Translations under genes and position numbers: made by a program
The notes under the pieces: model-generated
Database searches by the model: none
Told to the model about the DNA's origin: nothing
The model's input: the letters and a program-made list of their open reading frames with translations, nothing else
Assembly (NCBI GenBank): GCA_014155875.1
Contig: JACEFZ010028321.1
Coordinates: forward strand, 208,752-272,751
Direction of reading: 5' to 3'
Length of the DNA: 64,000 nucleotides
From: Cepaea nemoralis
Lineage: Eukaryota; Mollusca; Gastropoda; Stylommatophora; Helicidae
Shown: one piece after another, positions 53,062 to 64,000 of the stretch
How positions within the stretch are numbered: the stretch's first letter is position 1
Layout of the letters: each line of letters begins with the position of its first letter

Positions 53062-54093
53062 TCTATATCTATAAAAGAGACTGTATGTTTGTTTGTTTGT
53101 GGGTTTGTGGATTTGGATGCGTTCGATAACGGTACATCCGATTGAGATGAAATTTTCTACACGTCTTCCTTTCATTCCTGTGCAACCGACTATAATAATT
53201 TCTGAATGTAAAATCTTCTACTTATTTAATAACATTTACTTATCCATTTTCATTATATAATGTCTATATAGCAGGGATACTTCACTCTAGAAAAGTTATT
53301 TCAAGGGGCATAACTTTTAATAACATTTCTAAATACTTTATAGTCATATTGTTGGACTTACCTGCACTATTGTTACACTCTTTGTCTATAGTTATTTTTA
53401 GGCATATGAGTTATATTAAATAATGATATAATCTTTAAGGTATTTTTACAGTTGGCATAAAAATAATGCATTATGCATAACATTTTAACCCATCTTTTTC
53501 TACAGTTTTCATTGAATGGTGTGTGGAAGGACATTCTTTTAAGTTACTGTGCGCCAAAAGCTGGGCGAAACCACGCCGGTCAGACAGATAGACAGACAGA
53601 CAGTCGGGAACGGGAGAGCTTATATGACTACTTAAATGAATTAAATTAGATGCTCCCCACCAGGGACTGGGTGAAGCCGGGCCGGGACAGACAGACATAT
53701 AGACAGTCAGGAACGGGAGAGCTTATATGACTACGTATATGAATTAAATTAGATGCTCCCCACCAGGGACTGGGTGAAGCCGGGCCGGGACAGAGAGACA
53801 AACAGATAGTCGGGAACGGGAGAGCTTATATGACTACGTATATGAATTAAATTAGATGCTCCCCACCAGGGACTGGGTGAAGCCGGGCCCGGTCAGATAG
53901 ACAGACAGACAGATAGTCGGGAACGGGAGAGCTTATATGACTACTTATATGAATTAAATGAGATGCTCCCCACCAGGGACTGGGTGAAGCCGGGCCGGGT
54001 CAGCCAGCCAGACAGACAAACAAGCAGACAGACTGACTAATAGATAGATAGATCCCCTCCAGGGCCTGGGCGAAGCCGGGCCGGGTCAGCTAG
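53062..54093 (+). mobile_element. Non-autonomous Helitron, 1.03 kb
   Basis: Starts TCTATATCTATAAAAGAGAC after an A (53061) and ends CCGGGTCAGCTAG before a T (54094), the A^T insertion, 5' TC and 3' CTAG of Helitrons. A GC-rich hairpin (GGGCCTGGGCGAAGCCGGGC) lies about 10 bases before the end, as expected for the terminator. No Rep/helicase is encoded. The 3' half (53580-54090) is a tandem array of about 103-bp units (GAACGGGAGAGCTTATATGA at 53608, 53711, 53814 and 53921) in which partial copies of the terminal region itself, CTGGGTGAAGCCGGGCC, recur with GACA microsatellites between them. Confidence 0.87.
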
Positions 54094-54254
54094 TGGTTTC
54101 TATAAAACCTACTTCTAACGTCTGCCAGGCTCACATCATTGGTTTCATCTTCACTCCATCTCATTCGCATGAGAGCCCGATTCGCTTGACAGTACTTCTC
54201 AGCGCTATCAAGCCTAGACGCCTTATAATTTCAAGCTACCTGATACGGGGGAGA
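54094..54254 (+). other. 5' leader of the ORF1-bearing LINE, adjoining the Helitron
   Basis: 161 bases from the Helitron end to the ORF1 Met, including GCTCACATCATTGGTTTCAT. It may be LINE 5' UTR. The Helitron 3' end lies directly against it. Confidence 0.45.
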
Positions 54255-55298
54255 ATGGCACGCAAAAACAACAATAGGAAACCACAGCCAAGCAAGATGG
54301 GCAGCGTGGGAGCCGCCAAGACCGGACAGAAGATGAATGTGGAGAACCTACCTGTAAGCTGCAGCAAAGACCACGTAACTACAGTCAACTCAACTGAAGC
54401 TACCTCGAGAAAGACCGAGACCAGCCCACCACATACAAGAGCTAAGACAGCCGAGAAGAAGGAGGAGAAAGGCAACACCCACTCCAAGACAGCCAAATGG
54501 GTTGTAAAACGTGTCCAGGGGGAGCTGTCAGACGACGAAATCATGAAACAGCTGCAGAAAGAAAACCTCCACATCAGAATCCTGAAGGCACAGCGGATCC
54601 TGACGTACTCGAAGATACCAACCACACTGGCGATGGTGATGACTGAGGGCAACGAGATTCCACACCTGGTGTCAATCAACAATATAACTCAACAGCCTGA
54701 ATAGTTCCTACCAAGAATCAACCAATGCTCAAGATGCCAGAGGGCCGGCCACAGTCGAACAATCTGCCGCAGCAAGACGGAAATCTGTCGATACTGCGCC
54801 GACCATCACGCCTTTAAGGAGTGCCCGCTGGCCAAGCTGGACACCGACTTCAGAGCACCCAATAACAAGAGGAAGTGCGCCAACTGCCTGGGCAAGCATG
54901 GGGCAAGATACTTGGGCTGTCCGTACCTGCAACGTCACAGAGACGTCCTGAAGATAGCCACAACCACAAGGACACCATACAACGAAGCAATGCGGAGGTG
55001 CGAGACAGCCACGGGTTGCTCACAAGCGGAAAGAGCCCAACTGCAGGGCCAAATAGACGAGCTCAAGAAGCAGATCAAGCTACTCCTGGCACCGTCACAG
55101 GCCAGCGACAATGATAAACTGCTTGCTGAAATGAAGAAGATACAGCAAAACATCAAACAAGAGATGGAGCGCATGGTCGAGTTGAAGAAGGAGAACGAAG
55201 AAATCTTACAAATTATCAAGACCGAAAGAGAATTGCACATAGCTGAAATGGAACGATTCCAACACAAACCAACAGAAACCACACAAGACTGTCGCTGA
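54255..55298 (+). pseudogene. LINE ORF1 (gag-like) with three zinc knuckles, one stop
   Basis: Begins MARKNNNRKPQPSKMGSVGA, a basic N-terminus, in a frame open from 54093. Residues about 75-150 are helical and basic. An in-frame TAG at 54702-54704 (codon 150) interrupts it; the same frame then runs to 55298 with CSRCQRAGHSRTIC, CRYCADHHAFKEC and CANCLGKHGARYLGC (CX2CX4HX4C twice, CX2CX4HX5C), then a coiled coil (about 255-345: IDELKKQIKLL, LAEMKKIQQNIKQEMERMVE). This is the ORF1 layout of I/Jockey-group LINEs, an RNA-binding nucleocapsid-like protein. The expected ORF2 does not follow. Base composition is markedly GC-richer than the surroundings. Confidence 0.85.
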
Positions 55299-55669
55299 AT
55301 CGTGACCACCCACTACCGTGGTATCAACCCCCACCTCAGTCCCCATAACCCACAGACTCCCATGGCTATATATAATATAGGATAAAGAATATATGCATGG
55401 TACCAGTTCAGCCTTGGACTCTGAGTTAAGTAGCAAGACTTTCATATTTTCATTTTCTCTTCATTGCTCTCATTTTTTCCCTTATCTTTTTATTCTTCTC
55501 ATCCCGTCCTTATGTCTTAATGTAGTCACCGAAGGATCTTCTCCTGTACTATATGTTGTGTTTTGTACATGTATTTGTTTGCTGATGAAGGCTAGTCGCC
55601 GCAACGTTCTGTATGTGTCATAATTCTGTTAGGTAAAGCTGCATTACTTTGTGTTATTTTATATTGTTA

Positions 55670-57130
55670 ACTCCAACTCTTGATGTCAAACTCTTCTGAA
55701 GTTGCATCATCAAACTTGATTATACCCTTCATGCCTGTGTGGAACGATTCCACAATGGATAGAGGAGTTGGTAGCCAACCAATCTTCTTTAGTGCCGTGA
55801 ACAGACCCTCACAACTGACTAAATTAAATTCCTCTGTGAGATCGACGAAGGCAATAAACAGTGGTTGATTCTGTTCACGGCATTTTTTTTTGCATTTGTC
55901 ACAATGAGAATATCATATCAGTGGTAGACCAGTTCCTTTGAAAACCACACTGTGATTCGGGGTAGACTTGATATCCCAGGACTTGAAGTCTGCGCAGAAC
56001 ACTTCTGGCAAATACTTTCCCAACAATACACAGAAGCGAGATGCCCCTCTAGTTGTTACAGTCACGCTGATCCCCCTTGTTCTTGTGCAATGTTATGATG
56101 CTTGAATGTTTGAAATCCCGCGAGACTTGTCCTTGTCGTCAGCATAGCTCTATTGGCTGGTGGATATTTAGAGTGAGTGTGTCTTGTCTACTCCTGATAA
56201 CATCTATTGGAATCCCATCCTTACCTGGAGCCTTGCCAGATGCAAATTCATTAATAGTATACTTCTGTTATGATAGTAAATGTGTCCAGTTGTTCACAAG
56301 TTGGCAAGGCCTCTATGGCGTTGAGGGCATCATTGGGTAGTTTGGTCCCGCTTAAGTAAAGCTCCAAATTATGCTCTACCTATCTATCAATCTGCTGTTT
56401 CTATCAGTGATGGTTTCTCCAGTCAAGGTTTTCAATGGTGCACTTTTGATTATTGGACCACAGGCCTTCTGATGTTTCCCTTATCACTTGTATTTTGAAT
56501 GTAATCGCATAACTTAATCCAATAGTCATTTCCATATGCTCTACCTATCTATCAATCTGCTGTTTCTATCAGTGATGGTTTCTCCAGTCAAGGTTTTCAA
56601 TGGTGCACTTTTGATTATTGGACCACAGGCCTTCTGATGTTTCCCTTATCACTTGTATTTTGAATGTAATCGCATAACTTAATCCAATAGTCATTTCCAC
56701 ATTGCCCGGCAGCATTTTGCACATCCTTCCTGGCTTGCTTCACCTCATTGCGAGTGTTTCGTGTTGTTCTTTCCTTGTTTCTTAAGATAGCTATCTTCTT
56801 TTTATCAATCACGAGCTGCTATGTTTGGCTGTTTGCCGCAAACCAGTATCACCTTTTATCATCCACAATGCCATAAACCTCTATCGCTATTGTATAGTTT
56901 CCCTAAGTTTACCCCGCTTTTCACTTGCTGTAAAATTTTCTGATGTCTTCAAGTTACTGTTGGAACTCAAACCATTTATCAGGATCTTGGGTGTTAATAA
57001 TATTAATCCTGTGGCTAGATCTGTGGTTAGTAGTTTAAATTCCCTATGGTCTCAGTCTAACCCGTGCAACAACTAAAGAATGATCAGTATTATCAATGAC
57101 CGTCACACAACCCGAGCACGAAGATTTTGT
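55670..57130 (-). mobile_element. LINE (endonuclease end + RT), decayed, - strand
   Basis: On the - strand, from the right: VIDNTDHSLVVARVRLRP (endonuclease DHSL motif, about 57100-57050), a linker, IAILRNKERTTRNTRNEVKQ (frame 56812-56615), LPNDALNAIEALPTCEQLDT near 56310, ASGKAPGKDGIP near 56245, and AFVDLTEEFNLVSCEGLFTA with MKGIIKFDDATSEEFDI near 55850-55680, the RT palm. It stops before the catalytic YADD motif. Frames are broken in many places. A different family from the RTE-like copies elsewhere in the window. Confidence 0.8.
56370..56699. repeat. Perfect 165-bp tandem duplication
   Basis: 56370-56534 and 56535-56699 are identical as far as I can see (start TATGCTCTACCTATCTATCA, end CCAATAGTCATTTCCA). 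It lies within decayed LINE sequence, so the duplication is much younger than the LINE, or is an assembly artefact. Confidence 0.93.
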
Positions 57131-57373
57131 ATCTAACACACCACCAATGTTATGATGATAGTGTTTAAGTCCCATCCACTACAGATAATAATAACCGCCA
57201 TTATAATAAAGTCGGTCACTTTACAATAGATATATAACGGAAAAACCAAGGACTTCTGACGATCGTATTCACAAATATGCATCGATATTTTTACGGTAGA
57301 CCTCCTAACGCCTCGCCTTACATGTGCTGCCATCTTTAATTTTCGCTTCACGCATCAAATATACTATTTTTAA
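57022..57373 (-). repeat. Direct repeat, copy 1 (LINE endonuclease end + upstream block)
   Basis: About 350 bases matching 58438-58800 at roughly 90%. On the - strand it encodes GGVLDTKSSCSGCVTVIDNT and DHSLVVARVRLRP, preceded by a block with AAAGATGGCAGCACATGTAA and GGCGAGGCGTTAGGAGG. Copy 1 leads on into the RT of the LINE at 55670-57130. Its right end is at a TTAA (57370-57373). Confidence 0.85.
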
Positions 57374-58437
57374 CTCTTTCTCTGCCAAGGGCCCATACAT
57401 CGCCACAATTGACCGACGGTGACGGCCGTGGGCCCTTTAATCGCCACATTATAAAGATTGGTTTATTTGATACATTTCTGCTACCTTCCGCAATTTTAAG
57501 TTATGGTTAATTGAAAATTCACACACCCGGAACATTTCCCTTTCGGCATTGTAAGGTCACACGTACGGATCCATTGGTTTTTGTGAGATTTTTTTAGTTT
57601 TGAACTAGTTTTAAGTAGTTGTTTTGTTTTTCACAAATGGCAATATCCTCGAGTATGCGGCCTCGTAGACTGATATCAGATCAAGCTAGATATTATATTT
57701 ATACTGATTTCAAGGACTTTGTGAAAGATTCTAAAACTGAAACCACGTGCAGTATTCAGTTAGTTAGATTATTTTGTTAGATATTTTGAAACACCACTGA
57801 AAGCGAAAGTTCGTCATAATATGTCATAATATGATGGCGCATATCGAATTATGAATGCGCTAATGGGCCACATTTATGCCTCTAAATTTGTTTTGCCTAT
57901 CACAAAGTATTTAAGGAGTATTTAAATAATTAAATTTAAAAGAATAATAATCATAACTAAATAGAAAATAGTGTTTATATTCTTCTTCTCAGTACAATCT
58001 GAGTGGTGTGTTACTGACATTTTTCCATTTTGTGTGAAAATTATGTGCTTCAAAATATATGTTTAGTATGTTTTATTGGTGTTGTGGTGCAGTTCTTGTG
58101 ATATTATTGAACAAAGTGGTGTGTGTAACAGTATTCAGCAAATTTAACTGGATTAGCTGCAGTGGATTATAAATAACGCCTCGGTAAGTGAAATTTTCAA
58201 ATAATTTTTACCTTTTTAATTTCAATTGTTATTACTAAACCTCTCATTATTTTCATAATATTTCTAACCTATCAATTAATTATTAACACTGTCATGTTCA
58301 TTGTGCAATCCTCGTTAATTTGAAATATAATACAATATATCTGCTATCAGTTTAACCATTTTAAAAGCATTATTGTGACACACCCCTACTTCAAATTTTC
58401 TGCCATGAATTTCTGTTTGGCCAGAACCCAATTGTTG
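57374..58437. other. 1.06-kb sequence between the two direct repeats
   Basis: Starts right after TTAA with CTCTTTCTCTGCCAAGGGCC, resembling the TTAA + CCCTTT..TGCC ends of piggyBac-like elements, and contains a short ORF (MAISSSMRPRRLISDQARYY, from 57638). No matching right end with TTAA was found at 58437, so a piggyBac-derived origin is only a suggestion. Confidence 0.35.
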
Positions 58438-58800
58438 TGTGGTTAGTCGTTTAAATTCTCTTTGGTCTCAGTCTAACCCTTGCAACAACTAAATAATGAT
58501 CAGTATGATCAATGACCGTCACACAACCCGAGGGCGAAGATTTTGTCTCTAACACACCACCAATGTTGTTATAATAGTGTCTAAGTCGCATCCACTACAG
58601 ATAATAATAACCGCTATTATAAATAACAGTCGGTCACTTTACAATAGATATATAACGAAAAAACCAAGGACTTCTGAAGATCAGATTCGCAAATATGCAT
58701 CGATATTTTGTTATGGTTGACCTCCTAACGCCTCGCCTTACCTGTGCTGCCATCTTTAATTTTCGCTTCACACATCAAATATAATACTTTTTATATTAAC
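58438..58800 (-). repeat. Direct repeat, copy 2
   Basis: Second copy of the unit at 57022-57373. On the - strand VIDHTDHYLVVARVRLRPKR, better preserved than copy 1 in the endonuclease motif. It lacks the RT continuation and begins abruptly at 58438. Confidence 0.85.
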
Positions 58801-59284
58801 TCGTAAATACAATTACTTTTAATAAGTAAAATTTCACTTTTATATTACACAAAACCTGAAGCAATTAAATATCCTCCCTTGCGAGATTTGACAATTCACG
58901 ATTCACGTTCTTAAGGTTTGTTGTTCCCTCACATAAGCGCATATAAGAAATTATATCTGATCATCACCCGATCCGGAAACAAAACACCACATTAGCATGA
59001 CATACTACTTACTATAACACACGCAGTTTTTTATCGCTAACTAATAAACTGCGAACAGGCCATGCAATCGGCTTTATCTCTGGCGCGGGTTGCGCTATGA
59101 AACATGAGTCGTGTATGGAGATTAACTTTTCGCTGTTAGTCCACTCCAACATTTTTGTAAGAAATGTTACTTTTCTAGCTAAGCACTGAGTGATGGGTGC
59201 TACTTATAGACACCCACACACTTAGGCAGGCAGATAAATAGTCAGACCAATAGATAGATACGAGAACAGAGACATTCACACAAA

Positions 59285-59289
<5 letters not shown>

Positions 59290-59362
<73 letters not shown>
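59290..59362 (+). repeat. (GA)n microsatellite, about 36 units
   Basis: Long purine dinucleotide run followed by looser GACA/CACA-rich sequence to about 59520. Polypurine/polypyrimidine asymmetry could form triplex DNA. Confidence 0.96.
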
Positions 59363-59366
<4 letters not shown>

Positions 59367-59689
59367 ATCATATATGCATATAGGTAGAGAGACACGACAC
59401 ACATACAACCAGACGTACAGATATACAGAGAAATAAACAGACAGATAGACATGAGGAGAGAATCACACATACAATCATGACCCACACTCACACAGAGAGA
59501 CAGACAGACCATTATACATTGTAGATCAACAACACGACAACCGCTCACCCGTTTGTACATGTAATTATCTGTAACCAGGTCGTGTAATCAGTTGATCTCC
59601 CGCGACATTCTCTTGCCTGGACCGGCGCGGGTGACTGAAACATGAGACTCGTGTGGACATTAACCCTTTGTCGAACTAGTGTATTTTTT

Positions 59690-62055
59690 GTGTTTTGTAA
59701 CAAACATACTTGGAAATCATGTGACAAGAGAACCTATAATCAAATATATCACATTTTAATTAACAACAGAAATGCATCAAACATACAGCAAGTTAGAAGT
59801 TATAGAGGAGCTGAGTGCCACAGTGACCATTTCCTCGTTGGAGCAAAATTTAAAATAAAACTTAAGAGAGCTTTCTATACTAAATTACAAAGGATTACAC
59901 CCAACATATAACAGAGAAAAACTACAAGAAATTACAGTCAAAGAGAAATTTACAGATGAAATAAAATGTAAACTTGAAACTCTGCAAAACCCTTTGGAGG
60001 AAAGCGGTGACCAAACTTGGTTGAACATCAAGAATACAATTCAATCTACCGCAGAAGAATGTCTCGGTGTGTTAACCACGCATAGAAAGAACAGATGGTT
60101 CAATCAAAAATGTGAAGAAGCAGTCATTAGGAAAAAGAATGCCAGACATTTATGGTTAAATGACATCAACAACATCCAAAAGGAAGAGCATTATAGAACT
60201 GAATGTAAAGAGGCTACAAAAATAGTCCGACAGCAGAAGCGAGAATATATGAGTAATATAATCAAAGATATGGAAACTAATCACCAGAAAAATGAATCCA
60301 GAAAGTTTTTTAAAGAACTGAAGTCAATGAAACGAGGGCACCAACAAAACACATATGGTTTAAAAGACAAAAATGGGAATATGATAAATACCAATGAGGA
60401 AATGTGCAACACATGGAAAGAATATTTTGTTGAATTACTAAATTGTGAAGCTCCAAGTAATACTTTCCCACAGGAAGAGGTTCTAACATGCGAACCACAA
60501 ATTGAAGAACCTACATTTGAAGAAATCCTTTATGTAATCACATGACTTTAAAAAAAAAAATAAGGCAACTGGGACTGATGGAATTGCTGCTCAATTTATA
60601 AAGGCAGGTGGCCATGCATTACATCTAAAGCTATACGAACTAATAATAAAAATCTGGAGGACTGAAGAATTACCCCATGACTGGAAAGAGTCATTATTGA
60701 TACCTATCTTTAAGAAAGGAGACAAGTTCCAATGTGGAAATTATAGAGGAATATCACTACTGTCCACAAGCTATAAGATACTATCCGCAGTATTACTAAA
60801 TAGACTAAAACCATATTCAGAAGACATATTAGGTGACTACCAGGCGGGTTTTAGACAAAACAGATCAACAATAGATCAGATATTTATCTTACGACAAATA
60901 GCCGAGAAAAATTGGGAATATAAAAGAGATCTCCATAACATTTTTGTGGATTTTAAAAAGGCTTATGATAGTGTCCATAGGAATAGTCTATGGAATGCTA
61001 TGCAGGAATTTGGAATACCAAGGAAGTTAATCAACATGACCAGACTACGCATGGAAAATACTTATAATATAGTAACATATAAAGGCAGGAAATCAGACCC
61101 TTTCCAAATAACATCTGGCTTGAAACAGGGTGATGCACTATCGCCGCTACTCTTCAATCTGGCTCTAGAGAAAGTTGTAAGGAAGGTAAAGGAGGAATGT
61201 GATATTGGAGGACCATCCAAGCTGCTTGGTTATGCAGATGATATAGATATTATAGGGCAAAGTGAACAAAAGACATTGGAAATATTGACTCACTTAAAGG
61301 AAAAAGCCCAACAGATGGGGCTGGTTATCAACCAAGATAAGACAGAATATATGGTAATTTCAAGAGACGGAATGGCTAAAAACTCTGGCCACATACAAAT
61401 AGATTATATGACCATTAAAAGAACGGAAACATACAAATACCTGGGTAAATCTTCAACTGCTCCAACATCATAAGGGAAGAAATACAAACTAGAATCAACT
61501 CTGGAAATAAGTTATACTATGCACTACAACATCTACTAAAATCAAATGCGCTATCTCGTAACACCAAAATCACAATATACAAAACACTGATCAGACCAGT
61601 TGTGCTGTATGGCTCTGAAACCTGGAGTACAACGAAAGGAGACGAAGCCTTGTTACAAACCTTTGAGAACAAAATTTTAAGACGCATCTTTGGGCCCATT
61701 AGGGATACACAAAGTGAGAGTGGAAAAGAAGAAGTAACAAAGACATTTATGATCTGTTTAAGTCCCCGCTAATCACTGGTATCATGAAGGCTAATAGACT
61801 ACAATGGCTGGGGCATATAGAAAGAATGGAAGATAATAGGGAAACAAAACCCGCTTACACTCAGGAAATAAATGACCGTAGACCCCTGAGGTAGACCAAG
61901 AAGGACGGTGGAGAGATAATACATATACAGATCTACAAGCACTTGGAATCAACGACTGGCAAGAGAAGGTCCACCAGAGAGACGAATGGAGACGGATTGT
62001 GTCTGCAGCAAAGAATCTCAATGGCTCGGAACGCTGAAGAAGAAGAAGAATATTT
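59690..62055 (+). mobile_element. RTE-like LINE, 5'-truncated, frameshifted
   Basis: Begins inside the endonuclease (YNQIYHILINNRNASNIQQV, then RSYRGAECHSDHFLVGAKFK with the SDH motif). After a frameshift at about 59890 it continues LNYKGLHPTYNREKLQ and the frame 59994-60545. After another shift near 60545, the frame 60550-61473 holds RT: NKATGTDGIAAQFIKAG, GNYRGISLLSTSYKILSAVL, FVDFKKAYDSVHRNSLWNAM, LKQGDALSPLLFNLALEKVV, GYADDIDIIGQSEQ. Thumb and tail follow in broken frames (PVVLYGSETWSTTKGDEALL, RRIFGPI) and it ends GCTGAAGAAGAAGAAGAATA at about 62055. No target duplication found. Confidence 0.88.
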
Positions 62056-62059
62056 GTCA

Positions 62060-63209
62060 CTTCAGAGCATGTTGCCTTCAGAGTACTCAAGCACCGTGGT
62101 GATGGGGTTCGCGACCGGTGCACCTCGCTTGTCGGACGTAAGGGGTTCACTTCTCTGCGGTACGCCGACCACCTCACGCGCGCGCCCACCGAATACAAAC
62201 ACACAGTGTTTAGATTTTATATAGTGCATAACTCAGTAGATACGTGAGTTAATTAGACAGCTTACGACATAGTTATCCCTTTGACCTATATAAGGGTTTA
62301 GGGCTTCGCTTTTCGACATCAGACCGTGACGTCACATGGACCAATGAAGGGGTTCTTAGGGCTTAAAAGCCCTAAAAGATAATTGATAAGGACCTCCCCT
62401 ACTACTCTGGTGTCGTCAGCTACCACACACATAGAGATAGGTAGGGATCTGGATTGAATGGTTCGATGTGGAGTGAGAATGTGAGAATAATCTGAAGGCT
62501 AATTAACCGGTAACATTGTTGATAAATGGTTGTGAATCCTCTGGAAAAATGAGATTTCACTCCTGTGATTTGCGTTTAGGTTGACTGAGTCCTGAAAACG
62601 GCTTTCCTCTATCGGTGTGTTGGCTTGGAGGCGTGTTTCCTGACCCGCTACACAATGACAATTTGTCCAGGGACTGTTGCAGAGCTTTTTCTTCCTTCCC
62701 TCATCTCATACAATAGCGGTGCATTTGTGTGCATCTTCCGTCTGATGACATCGTGTTCCTAAATATTGTAATTGTTTCACTTTCCCCAAATTAAGGCTAT
62801 AGACTGTAATTGTACATTTGGGTGGGATCAGTTTCATGTATACTACCATTACTTATGTCTCCATATTATACCCGTTTAAAACATGTGTATAACCATCCTA
62901 TGAATAATTTTCTGCAGTTGCTTTGTGTTATTTGCTGCTAAGACAGTACTACTAGCATACTTACTAATACACTATCTTGTTCCATTAATACTGTTTCATG
63001 TTTTAGTTTTCAACATTCTGTGGTTGCTTGTGTTTCCACCGGTTAACATATTTCTTTGTACACAGAAATAGTCTCTTCCTGTGATTTATCTCAACCTCTG
63101 TGCATGTTATCACCATGTCGCAGGTTTTTTTGGTGAAATGTCAGCCACATTACAGAAATACTCTCTATCTATTGCCAGTTTCCTGTCTCAAGCATTTTCA
63201 TGCCCAATA
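62060..63209 (+). other. Intergenic, no recognised feature
   Basis: Mixed sequence with a GC-rich patch (62090-62200) and a small inverted repeat CTTAGGGCTTAAAAGCCCTA near 62358. No coding or mobile element signal that I can name. Confidence 0.5.
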
Positions 63210-64000
63210 GAGTGGTACCTCGGGTTACGAACTTAATTCGTTCCAGAACTCCCTTCGTAACCCGAAAAGTTCGTAACCCGAAACATTGAAATCAATTAAA
63301 TGGAGACAATCCGTTTCAAGATGAAAGAATCATTATTTTTTTTTAAATTAACATCCGGTCGTTTACCTGACAAAACGCAAAGAATACGTGTACTTCACGT
63401 ATTAAATAAAGAGAAAGAAAACAACCAAATAAAATATATGTAAAATAAAAAAGAAAGATTTAGTCTATCTTTCATACCAAGAAAACGATCATGGGAAATT
63501 TGTCACTTTCTTTGCTATTCTGATTCAGGAGTTTCTTGTCACTGTTTCTTGGCAGCCGACTGGGAATCTTTCTGCACCAAGAAACTATCAAGCGAAATTT
63601 GTCGCTTCCTTTGCTGGAGAATCTTTATGAAGTGGGCTATCGCGTTATCATTCATCAGGTTTACGGCCCTGTTAGCAACAATTTTGTTTGGATGATGGTT
63701 CACAATGAAGTCTTTGATGTCTGCTCACTTGATGCAAATTTCTTTAATCTTGGCAGTTGAAACGGTCACTGGCTCCTCAGCATTGGACGACTGCTCTTCC
63801 TTTAATGTCTTTAGCTGTTCATTCCGAAGACCAACAAGCTCATATGTGGTCCTCAATAAGCTCCTCCAAGTCGTTGCCATCGACTTCCAGGCCCATATGT
63901 TTGCCCAAGGACACAACCTCATCCCCTACATTAGCTTAGAACAGCAGAGTTAGCCTGTCCTTCATTGGTTTGTGCCTCGGTAGTGCTTTCTCCTCCTGGG
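63210..64000 (-). mobile_element. pogo/Tigger transposon, cut by window end
   Basis: Left end after TA (63208-63209): GAGTGGTACCTCGGGTTACG, the CAGTGGTACCTCG-type end of Tigger elements. The subterminal CGTAACCCG strings form inverted pairs. From about 63530 rightwards the - strand encodes the C-terminus of a DDE transposase: VVSLGKHMGLEVDGNDLEEL near 63900, then (frameshifted) EQLKTLKEEQSSNAEEPVTV, ADIKDFIVNHHPNKIVANRA and RQISLDSFLVQKDSQSAAKK with a stop. At least one stop and one frameshift, so inactive. The rest, including the DDE core, lies beyond 64000. Confidence 0.85.

Noticed and set aside
55575..55620. Hammerhead-ribozyme-like string CTGATGAAGGC...GCCGCAACG
   Set aside because: The core GAAA is GCAA, there is an extra base before stem II, and no convincing stems I and III were found.

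Overview
This is a repeat-dominated animal (eukaryotic) window. No bacterial-type operons, CRISPR arrays or rRNA genes are visible. The only host gene I can support is a short-chain dehydrogenase/reductase closely resembling BDH1 (D-beta-hydroxybutyrate dehydrogenase). It is split into six exons on the + strand (5464-5664, 14238-14390, 34747-34940, 38187-38273, 41757-41907 and 45011-45097) and its 5' exon(s) lie before the window. The repeat complement (Nimb/I-type LINEs with RNase H, RTE-like LINEs with GATT-type tails, several tRNA-derived SINE families) suggests a lophotrochozoan, most likely a mollusc such as a gastropod. That is inference, not proof.

Layout. 1-4516: a Nimb/I-type LINE with an intact 1250-codon ORF. 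4700-5330: SINEs and a 61-bp LINE tail. 6262-13560: a 38-bp minisatellite interrupted by a LINE (7304-10388, -) and by a non-autonomous LINE derivative (11405-13065). 14238-14390: host exon. 14600-16079: SINEs, the last split by the next element. 16080-25592: a young 9.5-kb Ty3/gypsy element on the - strand with near-identical 611-bp LTRs and integrase placed BEFORE reverse transcriptase (Gmr1-type order). 27284-28918: a broken Mutator-like transposase. 29709-31000: an RTE-like LINE (-). 31289-34519: a hAT transposon with a decayed transposase, perfect 8-bp TSD and a nested MITE. 34747-34940: host exon. 35497-36212: truncated LINE. 36369-37390: internally deleted relative of the same hAT. 38187-38273: host exon. 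38465-39530: 41-bp minisatellite. 41757-45097: last two host exons with SINEs and a small retroposon between them.

Downstream of the host gene: minisatellite (48413-48690), LINE relics (50060-50560, 51679-52563), a non-autonomous Helitron (53062-54093) abutting a LINE ORF1 with three zinc knuckles (54255-55298), a LINE on the - strand with a perfect 165-bp tandem duplication (55670-57130), paired LINE-containing direct repeats (57022-57373 and 58438-58800), an RTE-like LINE (59690-62055), and a pogo/Tigger transposon cut by the window end (63210-64000).

The host exons join in phase except at the last junction, where the best splice donor puts the final exon out of frame. Most of the window is therefore intronic and intergenic mobile DNA. 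The most notable item is the Gmr1-type retrotransposon, with the hAT family pair and the Helitron/LINE junction next.
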